DNA of 62,251 nucleotides from Nemertoderma westbladi (Eukaryota > Xenacoelomorpha > Nemertodermatida > Nemertodermatidae), in NCBI GenBank assembly GCA_032718475.1, contig JAUCBJ010001678.1, positions 1 through 62,251 on the forward strand. Direction: 5' to 3'. The position numbers were made by a program, and so were the translations under genes. Positions 1 through 11,300 of this stretch are shown here, in pieces. A model generated the notes under the pieces. The model was not told where the DNA came from, did no database searches, and saw nothing but the letters and a program-made list of their open reading frames with translations. The stretch's first letter is position 1. Every line of letters begins with the position of its first letter.

Positions 1-405
1 AATTCTAGTCGATTAAGATATCGTGGCACCCACCGATATACTTGAAAGACAAATTCTAGAATCAGTGGTTAACGTCCCCAGACAAGTTCTGGAATAAATT
101 GGTGCCCATCCTAGATATTAATTTAATATTTATTAAAATCTTTAAAATTCAGATCCGTTAACAATTCTAGTCGATTAAGATATCGTGGCACCCACCGATA
201 TACTTGAAAGACAAATTCTAGAATCAGTGGTTAACGTCCCCAGACAAGTTCTGGAATAAATCGGTGCCCATCCTAAATATTAATTTAATATTTATTAAAA
301 TCTTTAAAATTCAGATCCGTTAACAATTCTAGTCGATTAAGATATCGTAGCACTTACCGATACTCTTAAAAGACAAATTTCATAGAATTAAGGATCTTAT
401 GTCCC
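1..405. repeat. 162-bp tandem repeat, about 2.5 copies
   Basis: Copies begin at 1, 163 and 325, each starting AATTCTAGTCGATTAAGATA. The first two are nearly identical and the third diverges after about 30 bases. Each holds the word GTCCCCAGAC followed by a CTGGAATAAA-like stretch. The array runs off the left edge, so total copy number is unknown. It lies about 0.8 kb before the zinc-knuckle ORF and could be the repeated leader of that element, but this is inference. Confidence 0.85.
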
Positions 406-1239
406 CAGACTTGCTCTGGAATAAAATTTATGTCAATTTAACATCAAATAATAAAATTCACGGGAATAAATTAAATTCATATTTAAATGAATTTCATAAA
501 TTGTCATTTTGTGCAATTTATAACATTCCCAAAATTCCAGTAATTAATAGATCATGGGAGCGGAGATTCATATTGAGTGTGCTTAGAGTGTGAGAATCTC
601 CAGCATATAGTCAATAGCCGATAAAATTTATAAAATCATGCATAAAGAGGATATTGACAATTAAAGAATTACTATTAAATAACATCCCAGATCTGTATGC
701 ATGAGGATTGCCCTAATTCTACCGCTAGTTTTCCATAATGTCACCATGGCAACACCCACGCTAGAATTAGAAGCAAGTTAAAAGAACAATAAAAGGCTTG
801 CCCCATTGCGTAGCATAAGAGTATACATAGCGCACTATTAGTATCCAAGGATACATAGTAAATACGTGACATTCTGGAAGACACTGACTAACGGACAAAT
901 GGTATGCATGTGTGCAGTAAGTAATGATTGTATGGAATTTGTGCGTTTATAGGTGAATGTTACTACTAAAGTGTGTTTACAGTAGCTAATCGCAATTGTA
1001 AAATAGCCCTAACTCTACCGAGATAACCTCAAGTGGATTCAAGCCTTTGGGACGGACAGTGGTGGGACTTGTGCCGGTTATCGTTGTCGTGCTGTGCTAC
1101 ATGTTGGCGTAAACACTGCGACAGCGGTACATCGGCGCTGAGAAACCCACTGTCCGGGGGCAAAAGGCCTAGTAGGAAGCGACGCCCGCTTACCTAAAAT
1201 ATTAACGTATATTGATATTAACAAACTCAGATAGCAAAT
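406..1239. other. Non-coding stretch before the zinc-knuckle ORF
   Basis: I see no convincing gene. A short open frame at 399-593 is AT-rich and unlike any family I know. The phrase GCCCTAA(T/C)TCTACCG occurs twice, near 710 and 1006. The GC-richer block 1020-1190 looks like an untranslated leader of the ORF that starts at 1240. Confidence 0.4.
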
Positions 1240-2688
1240 ATGACGGAATTAATAGAAGATGACCTTGGTATTAGAGAGCGATATACTCTACCTTTACAAG
1301 CGTTTGTGGATAGCTTGATACGCGGTGAAGCTGATCCGACTATTACGGAGGACGATGGTCGCTATATCGAACCGCCGATGTCCCAGGAACAACTTACGCG
1401 CGAAGCGGACTATAGAAAATTCACCGCTCGCTATACGAATCGTAATGGTACGTATATAGACTTCTTAACTACCGGCCATCCTATCGATTTACATGATACG
1501 GACGATGTATACACCGAAAGGGAAATGGTTCTATTTAAATATCATACCCAGCGGAGTCGTAACGATAAACCGAGAATAGATCACGAAAATTCTATTCGTA
1601 ACAGACTGGGAAGACGAACCAATATGCCTAGAATCTGAGGAGATTCAGCCTATCGCGCCCGGAACAACGACAACGATTACATCCTAGAATGGTATCAAGG
1701 TCCACAGTGTCTCACTGCGTACGATTATCGCCATGCCAACTATGTTTCTCGGCAACGTTGTCGGTTATGCGCATCGAGAGACCATGTTACGCCCATGGAC
1801 ACAAACGTCCGCTGTTCCTATTTCCACGAACAACCGGCGATGGAAATTTATTGCGCGTATTGCAGATTTAATAATTTGCATATTTTTGCGGTTTGCCCTC
1901 AATTTATGACTCAATGTCATCATTGTCAATTAAAAGGACACGCCAGCTTTGATTGTCCCTTTAACCATGATTTAGAGAGCGTAGATGAAATGATTGTACT
2001 ACGTTATATAAGAGCTTGGGAAGCGAACGCTGATTTACATTGTGACTCACGCCATCGCTATTATCCCGGACGCGCCTATGAAGGAGTTTATGCGTTCCAT
2101 CCATATTTGTTTGCCTCCGTCGAGCAGAAATCGCGCCTATCAAGTTATGAACTATTGAAACGCGTTGGAGAATGTATTTCAACCAAATATGTACGCAAAT
2201 TCCTCAGGAGCATTAATCCGAGTGACATCCAGTCTTACAACTTAATACACTTTATCCGTCAAGACCCTGCCTATGGAGACTTATTTGTCAACTCACACCC
2301 TGAGTTACAAGAAGTATATCGACGGCCTTACGAGTATCGAGCCCGCGAACGCGAGTTAGAAAGAACCATTAAACCAAGGAAGTTTCTAACGGCCTATGGT
2401 CCACCCACGGCCCTCGTTCAGACCACTCGTAAAGGACCCGTAAGAGCGGCTGTCTTGAAACGAGCTCTCAGAGCCGTTAGACCCCTCTCCCCGGACGTTG
2501 ATGTCCATCAACCCGGTACTTCGACCGGCGGATATACCGATCGCAATCCCATACTTTCTGATGCAATCATATTGCACCCTTCACCCCGGAGTTATAGCCC
2601 TCCTAGTAAAGTGGCTCGCCCCAAAGAGAAAAGGACTCTTGCTAGCTTCAAAAAACTGCGTAAACGCCGTCCGCGCAAGAAAGACTAA
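1240..2688 (+). pseudogene. Unrecognised zinc-knuckle protein ORF with one in-frame TGA
   Basis: I do not recognise the family. A single frame runs for 482 codons from ATG 1240 to the stop at 2686-2688. It is broken only by TGA at 1636-1638, after 132 codons. Downstream of that stop are three Cys/His clusters: one beginning CRLC (about codon 170), CAYC-x5-H-x4-C, and a canonical CCHC knuckle (CHHCQLKGHASFDC). The last 50 residues are strongly basic (RKRRPRKKD end). Knuckles plus a basic tail suggest nucleic-acid binding, as in a retroelement Gag or ORF1 protein, but no polymerase follows. The TGA could be a recent CGA-to-TGA change or a read-through codon. The alternative is a separate gene starting at ATG 1795. 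Confidence 0.55.
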
Positions 2689-4143
2689 CTGTTTAGAGTA
2701 TTTTTGTATTTTAGAAACTGTGATTTTGTATATTTTATAGACTTAAATCCCATTTTCTGGGAGCGGTGTAAAAGCTTTTGTGGGATAACTGATACGTTTG
2801 CCTTGGCTGGCCAGTTCCCCCCCCGGCGCTGGAATACTCTAAAAAAGGTTTTCTAACTGTATATATATTCCCCTCGCCCGCAAGGTACCTTTACAGGTGT
2901 TTTAACGGACATAAAAATCATTCTGCTATATACGTGTTTTAGCGGACATGGTAAGACAAAAACTTGTAATGCACAAACCACCTTTCACAGCTTAGCCGTG
3001 ATGATTCATATTACGACATCTAGCAGCTGGTTGCTGACATGGAAACAGCCATTGGCAGCGTGGTTCTTTGTTTGGCTTGGGCCAATCAGGGCGATTTTTC
3101 CTGTCGACGTGTAGCTTTCCTGGAAATCATGGAGAGTGTTCGCTCTGACGGGAGAGAGAGAGAGAGTTGTTACTTTTGTTGTTATTGCTGTCTAAGCCAG
3201 AAACACCGGCATTTTTTGGATAGATACTGCTGTACCGTGAACTGCAGAACTGCTTGAATTATCGAAAGTATAAACTGTTACCTAATCTCACGAATCGAAT
3301 ATCACCTAACTCATTAATCATATTGTTTGTACTGTTATTTTACCGTCAGTTATTAATTGTAAATATTTGTTGATGGAAATATTGCTATTTGGATAATACG
3401 GATAAATCACCCAATTCCCAATTTTCTTGATAACACTACAGGTTAGAGAGACCGGCTATATATAACAATTGCGATTTATATTAATGTGGTGTGTATTGAA
3501 TCCAATGTTATTTAGCAGACCCTACGCGAGTCAATTACTGCTCTCTTTATGTGTGATCAAATATACTGACTGTCGGCAGAATAGTGTGTATGATTGTGAT
3601 TGGTAACAAAGTATTTCCTAAAGAATACGTTTTATACTTTAATCAGCAGCAGTATCGTTGCGTTTAGTATAAGTCTTAGTTCTGTTTAAATAGGTAAAGC
3701 GCCACGTCCTAAAGGAACTGTTAATATTTCCCGAAAGCCAATAATATCTGTCAGAGATTAATTATTAACGATCTATCGAATAATACATTAGGTATACACT
3801 ACAACCTTACACTGTAATAATACAATTCAAGCATCCGAATTCAGTCTCCCGGGTGTAGATCCATCGGGTGAATGATCGCGCATGGGCTGACTTCGGCTAA
3901 TGTTTTGCGTATTAGCATAAATTATTGTCGTATGCTAAAGTGGTTTTAATTAACGAAAAGACATATAAATTTTGGCAGGTTAAACTGCTAAAGGTCTTCG
4001 AAAGCGCGAACAATGGTTATGCATAGTGCAAGAAATATAATGTCTGCGTAACTTACAAGTAATCCAGCGGGAAATCGGCAGTTTTAAGAACACAGACAGC
4101 CATGCTTATATGATATATCGGTTGTTAACATATGGGTAATGTC
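2689..4143. other. No gene seen
   Basis: AT-rich sequence with scattered short open frames and no recognisable domain. It contains a (GA)n tract near 3153-3164 and a C-rich tract near 2818. The segment 2745-2960 may be the 3' untranslated part of the preceding element. Confidence 0.4.
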
Positions 4144-4603
4144 TATGAAGCGCCGTTTACGCCAAAACTATCTGAATAAATATTATACTCAAGATGTGTC
4201 AATAAAAAATATTATACTTAAGATGTATCTAAATTCTCGCCGAGATTCTCGGCCGAGTCTCGGCCGAGTTTCTCGGCCGAGTTTCTCTGCCGAGTCTCGG
4301 CCGAGTTTTTCTCGGCCGAGATCTCGGCCGAGTCTCGGCCGAGTTCTCTGCCGAGTTTTTCTCGGCCGAGAAAAACCGGCGAGACTCGGCCGAGACTCGG
4401 CCGAGATCTCGGCCGAGAAAAACTCGGCCGAGATCTCGGCCGAGAAAAACTCGGCAGAGAAAACTCGGCCGAGATCTCGGCCGAGAAACTCGGCCGAGAA
4501 TCTCGGCCGAGAATTTAGATACATCTTAAGTATAATATTTTTTATTGACACATCTTGAGTATAATATTTATTCAGATAGTTTTGGCGTAAACGGCGCTTC
4601 ATA
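4144..4603. mobile_element. Foldback (hairpin) element with CTCGGCCGAG core
   Basis: Perfect or near-perfect inverted arms of about 93 bp (4144-4236 and 4510-4603) begin TATGAAGCGCCGTTTACGCC. Between them the sequence is a chain of the self-complementary 10-mer CTCGGCCGAG, so the whole element can fold into nested hairpins. Flanking TA on both sides (4144-4145 and 4602-4603) would fit a TA target duplication. The open frames that cross it on both strands are by-products of the palindromic repeat. Confidence 0.8.
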
Positions 4604-4776
4604 ATGATGGTAGCAGTACCAAAAAGTCGGCCCATAAGTTTTACGGCCTGCACGTGCACGGCCTGTCAGTCTTGTACTGTCTTTCATACAGTTATACTGT
4701 TATAGGCCTACCGGTATATCAGCACTGCAGCACGTCATTCTCTGATTCTGCCATTACAGCATTCTGCATTCAGGGG

Positions 4777-5412
4777 GGTACGTACTAAAAGGTAGAACGA
4801 TCTATAACGGGCTATAACGATCTATAACGGGCTATAACTTCCCCATAACAAGCTATAACCACCTATAACGAGCTATAATCTGAAAATTTACAATAAAAAA
4901 ACCTATTTTAGAATGGATTTATTATCCTAGTCAGTAGGCCTAATTTAATTACGCAATTTGGTTTTTTAGTCCATAATGCTTTTCATCTTTGTGGTATCAC
5001 GAAATCAGTCATTACTGCATTAGTTAGCATGCCACTACTGCATTATCTGACTTTCAGACAGTGCAGCAGAGGAGAGGTCTCTCATCTCTCTGTCTATCCT
5101 CCATCCTGCTATATCCGCTGTCAGCTTCTGGTCGATATAGAATACAGGAATGTGAGCAATATAGGCCAATAAAAAAAACTTACCAGTATCAATTAGGCAT
5201 AGGCAGATAGGCCTACCCTAATTTTTAACCTGCGGGATTTTTCAGACCACCGTGTTAATCCAAAAGTTTAACACACCCAAGGGGCGTTTTTTTTTATGTA
5301 AATTTTCATATTATAGCTCGTTATAGGTGGTTATAGCCTGTTTATAGGTAATTATAGCCCGTTATAGATCGTTATAGCCCGTTATAGATCGTTCTACCTT
5401 TTAGTACGTACC
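4777..5412. mobile_element. TIR element with CTATAACG-repeat arms, 636 bp
   Basis: The ends are inverted copies starting GGTACGTACTAAAAGGTAGA. The arms continue as degenerate 10-bp repeats (CTATAACGGG / CTATAACGAT) for about 90 bp on each side. The interior has no coding potential. Both flanks contain GCATTCAGGGG, so the exact target duplication is unclear. This is a non-autonomous MITE or foldback. Confidence 0.75.
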
Positions 5413-5840
5413 ATTCCAGCATTCAGGGGCCGTATTAAAAGTGAGCTACAGCACGTTCTACCTAGACCATCTACTGATCTACCTCAGTACTGCAGTACCT
5501 AGCAAGAAGATAGATGGTCTCAATTAGACCGTCTATATACTGATATAGCTGTGTATGGTGTACTGGTGTAGTTGATCTCACTTGCAGACTTGGTAAATAA
5601 CATCTAGAATGCTGGAATGTGCTAGGTTAGACTGTTAGAACGTTCTACTTTGAGACCATCTACCGGTATGTAAGCACTCTATCAGACTAGACTAGCATGC
5701 TACTGTCAGGGTTGAATTCCTATTTAAGAATAATTCCTATTTAATAAAACAATAAGTTGATAAGAGAACGTTTTAATAAATTGGATTTGGATAAAATTGT
5801 TGTTATTATTGCTGTAGGCCTATTGCAGAGAAAGGATGTA
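5413..5840. other. Short AT-rich spacer with CTAGACCATCTAC-like words
   Basis: No gene. Several GTAGA(C/T)(G/C)(G/A)TCTAC-like words occur here and again at 7420-7700, suggesting fragments of a shared MITE family. Confidence 0.35.
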
Positions 5841-6916
5841 GGACAATTCGGTCCCGGACAATTCGGTCCGGACAATTCGGTCCCGGACAATTCGGTCCCG
5901 GACAATTCGGTCCCAAAACACTAAATAAATGGGACCGAATTGTCCGGGACCGAATTGTCCGGGACCGAATTGTCCTAGGACCGAATTGTCCTAGGACCGA
6001 ATTTGTCCGGGACCGAATTGTCCGGGACCGAATTGTCCGGTTCCTGATAGCAACTTTTTAGTGCTTTTTTGATATTGGTGAATGTTCTAGAACATTAGTA
6101 GAGATATTTGTTATGGTAGCTAGTGTTATTTACTTGCTAGAATTTTTTGAAATTTTAAAAATACTGTATTTTTTTTATTTTTGTTATTGGTAGTGTTCGA
6201 GAACATTATTATATATTATTTATTAAGGTGTAGCTAGTGTTTTTTTTTACTAGCTAGCATTTCCTTGAAATTATAAAAATACCTGTGAAAACATTGATAT
6301 TTCAGAATTAGGCCTAAACTGTTGCTGATTATATTAATTACCAACAATATTGATGATATTATAACAGTCCCTGAATGAGATCCAGCTATTATCTAGGATA
6401 ATAATTTAGGCTTGTTAACCAACCAACAACACATACAGTATACTTACGCAATATATTAAAAAAATCAGCTTTAAACATTTTAAATACATACTATTACTAG
6501 CTAGTAAATAATTCACAAGCTCCATAAAAACACCATAGCTACCATAAATAATAATGTTAACAAAAAAAAGTAAATTTTTTTTATTTAAAAAAAAATACTA
6601 GCTAGCAAAAAAAACACTAGCTACCATATAATAATATATATTAAGGTTCTAGAACATTCACCATTATATAGTATCCAATTAAATTTGGTCCCGGACAATT
6701 CGGTCCCGGACAATTCGGTCCCGGACAATTCGGTCCCATTAATATGCATGTTTTGGGACCGAATTGTCCTAGTCAGTATCCGGACAATTCGGTCCCGGAC
6801 AATTCGGTCCCGGACAATTCGGTCCCAAAACATAAAATTAATGGGACCGAATTGTCCGGGACCGAATTGTCCGGGACCGAATTGTCCGGACCGAATTGTC
6901 CGGGACCGAATTGTCC
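5841..6916. mobile_element. Foldback element with GGACAATTCGGTCCC minisatellite arms
   Basis: Two clusters of the 15-mer GGACAATTCGGTCCC (5841-6041 and 6688-6916) flank an AT-rich core. Each cluster contains runs of the unit followed by runs of its reverse complement, so each is itself a hairpin. The core is also partly inverted: TTCTAGAACATT near 6085 and 6645, and tracts of CTAGCTAGT. A 17-mer, TTATGGTAGCTAGTGTT, is shared with the core of the foldback at 9872-13199. No coding capacity. Confidence 0.8.
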
Positions 6917-7747
6917 TGCTTCCTGCAGAGAATGTATTACTTCATCATTTTAATGCTGTAATGCCTTGTCTTACAATTATTTATAGGTGAACGCATTAAT
7001 TGGCCGGGCTAAAATGATAATGACATTTGACAGTGTATGTAATATTTAAGTAAATATCTATTACCAAACAAACCGGCACCACTAATGTGCGTGTTAGGAA
7101 CTACAGAACTACAGCTGTACAGTGTATAACAATGTTTTTGTAGTCATTTTGCGAAACAACCGTCAGACCGTTGCTATGGGCTGATGGGCTATGGTAACTG
7201 GAATTAAGTACGCTGACCATTCGCTAGCTCATACTCGATATAGTGGGGGGGGGGGGGGGGGGGGGGGGGTGTTATGTGTTTTTCCATTGACAATAAGTTC
7301 GTTCGTTCTTACAATGAGACGCGTAACAAAACAACCCGTTGCTATGGTAACATGAATTCATATTACAGTATTATTGATCATTCGAAAGCAGACACTTGAT
7401 ATAGTGTGTAAAAATTGTCAATATAGTATCTGCTTGCTACGTAGTCCAGTAGTCAACTACAGAGTTGACTACGTAAATGAGACAGTCTACCAACTACATC
7501 AACCTTTATTAATATCACTTTACCTGCTAGGTAGACAGTCTAGGTTAGCAAGTACTCGGTCTCACAAAATTTCAGGGTAGATCATCTACATAGTCGGTTT
7601 ATTTAATACCACGAAGACTAGACCGTCTACAGGTCTATGTCGACCGACTACATGGACTACCCCAAAAAGAGGGTAGACGGTCTACGTAGTTGGTTTTATT
7701 AATACGACCTCTGATGTTTAATTAGTTTAATATTGAAATAGTTAACT
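6917..7747. other. CPT2 upstream region with poly-G and MITE-like repeats
   Basis: Contains a long G run near 7243-7269. Two direct copies of an AGGGTAGA...CTAC(A/G)TAGT segment lie at about 7573-7610 and 7672-7710. The CPT2 promoter must lie here or in the adjoining repeats, but I see no clear core promoter. Confidence 0.4.
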
Positions 7748-8348
7748 ATGTTGCGTGTCACCTGCATCTGTACAACTCCACACCCCAACTGCGGCATCTC
7801 AAATCTATCCTACAATAATAACGTATTTCTATTCCCTCGTCGCTCCCTAACAAACTTCGGCAAACACGCTTATATTGATCCGATCGAGAAACAATTTGAT
7901 AAATCCGACGAACACCGTAGTCTACCGTACCAACTACTGCAGACTAGCAGACTGCCGACCTACAACTTCCAACGTTCGCTCCCACGTCTACCCATACCAA
8001 AACTCGTGGACACTATCCGGCGATACAAGGAAGCCGTAACTCCTTTACTCACGGCTTCCGAGTTGTCGGAAACTGTCGGTTTAGCTGATCATTTCCTAGC
8101 GAACGAGGGTCCCAAATTGGACGCCAAGCTACGCCAATGGGACATGGAACACAAACACACCAGCTACATATCGGATATCTGGTTCGATATATATCTGAGA
8201 GACCGGCGTTCTTTGCTACTCAATTATAACCCGTTTGTCGCTATTAAAAATGATTCCGAACCGAGTCGAATGGATCAAATGGCCCGTGCTACTAACTATA
8301 TTGTTTCCGGGTTGCGGTTTAAAAAATCGTTGGAATGCAACCTTTTAG
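7748..8348 (+). CDS. CPT2: CPT2 exon 1
   Basis: Starts at the ATG of a transit-peptide-like N-terminus and ends TTTTAG|GTTTGT after 200 codons plus one base (phase 1). The open frame continues to 8419, but past the donor it no longer resembles CPT2. Confidence 0.93.
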
Positions 8349-11300
8349 GTTTGTCTGGGTATCGCGTATCTCACTATCGCTGTTTGGGTTTGTTGATATT
8401 ACCGGTAGGCCTTAGTTAGTGTTTTTAGTTTTAACCTGTATAAACTAGGGATGCTTTCTATCAGTCTATAGGCCTGTATATAATTATGTATATCGAAAAA
8501 ATATCATACGCAGCTCAGCTGAGCAAACTTTTCACTTGGTGCTTCCGATGAACAGATGACAAATTTACCGAAATTTAACTCTTTGTGGATCATAATTTAT
8601 TTTATTATTACAAAAATTATCATTCTCCACTAAAATTAATCATTCATAACTATTTTTAATTGGCATTGGGATTCGATGTACCGGTACATATTTTGTTGGT
8701 TATTTATAAAAGCTTACTTCTGTAACCTGCTCCTTTCCCCCAAGTGGTAACAACACTGTTTATTATTTTGGTTATAAAAGCCTACCTCTGTAACCTGCTC
8801 CTTTCCCCCAAGTGGTAACAACACTGTTTATTATTTTGGTTATAAAAGCCTACCTCTGTAACCTGCTCCTTTCCCCCAATTGGTAACAACACTGTTTATT
8901 GTTTGGTTATAGAAGCCCACCTCTGTATACTGCTCCTTCCCCCATTTGGTAACAACATTGTTTATTGTTTTGGTTATAAAAGCCTACCTCTGTAACGAAT
9001 TGATTAAATTTAGTGGAAAATGAATTAATTTTAGTGATAAGTGATTAAAATTAGTGAAAATGATTAAATTTAGTGAAAATGATTTTTTAGTGATGGAAAA
9101 ATAAGTGCATTTGTGTATTACTAGGTATTACTAGGTTTTTGACTCAGATTGCTTAAGTTTAGCACGATTTTCCAGGTTTTAAGTTAAAATTCCAACGAAT
9201 TGAATGCAAAAATTCAATACACCGTGTATTACACGAGATCTTTCAAACACGGGTTTTTATAGATTATTTTGTAATCTATTAGTTAGAAAGCTAACATTCT
9301 AAATAAATATTATAATTATATGTTTATTACTACTAATTATATATATTACTGTAGTTTATATTTACGAAATTTTATTAAATTATTAATTTAGTTCCCGAGG
9401 TTTTTCACGTAAACGAGAAGAAGTCGAACACTCCGTTCTACTGGGGAGCGATGACCGTTGTACCTGAGGTCGTGGCCCGTTACGGATCGCTTCTATTCAA
9501 GGCGGTTCCCCTGGACATGTCCCAGTACCGACACCTGTTCCACACGACCCGTATCCCTGGAGACGAGGTAGACGAAATACACAAGAGTTCCTCCCTCCCC
9601 GAACCCCGCCACATCTGCGTGATACGCAACGGGAATCTCTACGCGTTCGACGCTCTCGATAAAGACGGAGAGATTATCGCCCCCTCTGCTATTCTCACAT
9701 TCTTACGGTATGTGTATGAAGTAATAATATCAAGAATAAGCGTTGAATATAATTGGGGGGCTCTACCTCGTTCCAGAATGGTCCCGTATTCGTTTGTTCT
9801 GAATAATTCGAAGTGCGTGATTTTGTAGTTTTTCAAGTACATACAAAAGGTATTGTGGAAATATATCACAATTAAAAATATCGAGAGTAAAAATATTGAG
9901 AGTAAAAATATCGAGAGTAAAAATATCGAGAGTAAAAATATCGAGAGTAAAAATATCGAGAGTAAAAATATCGAGAGTAAAAATATCGAGAGTAAAAATA
10001 TCGAGAGTAAAAATATCGAGAGTAAAAATATCGAGAGTAAAAATATCGAGAGTAAAAATATCGAGAGTTTAAAAATATTGAGAGTAAAAATATCGAGAGT
10101 TGAAAAATATCGAGAGTAAAAATATCCAGAATAAAAATATCGAGAGTAAAAATATCGAGAGTAAAAATATCGAGAGTAAAGAGTAAAAATATCGAGAGTA
10201 AAAACATCGAGAGTAAAAATATCGAGAGTAAAAATATCGAGAGTAAAAATCTCGAGAGTAAAAATCTCGAGAGTAAAAACATCGAGAGTAAAAATATCGA
10301 GAGTAAAAATATCGAGAGTAAAATTATCGAGAGTTTAAAAATATTGAGAGTAAAAATATCGAGAGTAAAAATCTCGAGAGTAAAAATATCGAGAGTAAAA
10401 ATATTGAGTTTAAAAATATTGAGAGTAAAAATATCGAGAGTAAAAATATCGAGAGTAAAAATCTCGAGAGTAAAAATATCGAGAGTAAAAATATCGAGAG
10501 TAAAATTATCGAGAGTTTAAAAATATTGAGAGTAAAAATATCGAGAGTAAAAATATCGAGAGTAAAATTATCGAGAGTTTAAAAATATTGAGAGTAAAAA
10601 TATCGAGAGTAAAAATATCGAGAGTAAAAATCTCGAGAGTAAAAATATCGAGAGTAAAAATATCGAGAGTAAAATTATCGAGAGTTTAAAAATATTGAGA
10701 GTAAAAATATCGAGAGTAAAATTATCGAGAGTTTAAAAATATTGAGAGTAAAAAAAATATCGAGAGTAAAAATCTCGAGAGTAAAAATATCGAGAGTAAA
10801 ATTATCGACAGTTTAAAAATATTGAGAGTAAAAATATCGAGAGTAAAAATATCGAGAGTAAAATTATCGAGAGTTTAAAAATATTGAGAGTAAAAATCTC
10901 GAGAGTAAAAATATCGAGAGTAAAAATATCGAGAGTAAAATTATCGAGAGTTTAAAAATATTGAGAGTAAAAATATCGAGAGTAAAAATATCGAGAGTAA
11001 AATTATCGAGAGTTTAAAAATATTGAGAGTAAAAATATCGAGAGTAAAAATATCGAGAGTAAAATTATCGAGAGTTTAAAAATATCGAGAGTAAAAATCT
11101 CGAGAGTAAAAATATCGAGAGTAAAAATATTGAGAGTAAAATTATCGAGAGTTTAAAAATATTGAGAGTAAAAATATCGAGAGTAAAAATATTGAGTTTA
11201 AAAATATTGAGAGTAAAAATATCGAGAGTAAAAATATCGAGAGTAAAAATATCGAGAGTAAAAATATCGAGAGTAAAATTATCGAGAGTTTAAAAATATT

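Noticed and set aside
4139-4659. Arg/Pro/Ser-rich frames on both strands of the CTCGGCCGAG element
   Set aside because: Both strands read alike because the repeat is palindromic; there are no gene signals.
4771-4790. A hAT-type end (CAGGGG) for the 4777-5412 element
   Set aside because: The right end does not finish in CCCCTG and there is no 8-bp duplication; the CAGGGG lies in flanking sequence present on both sides.
8349-8419. CPT2 exon 1 continuing to the in-frame stop at 8419
   Set aside because: Similarity to CPT2 ends at the GTTTGT donor, and the protein continues in the exon at 9392 in the right phase.
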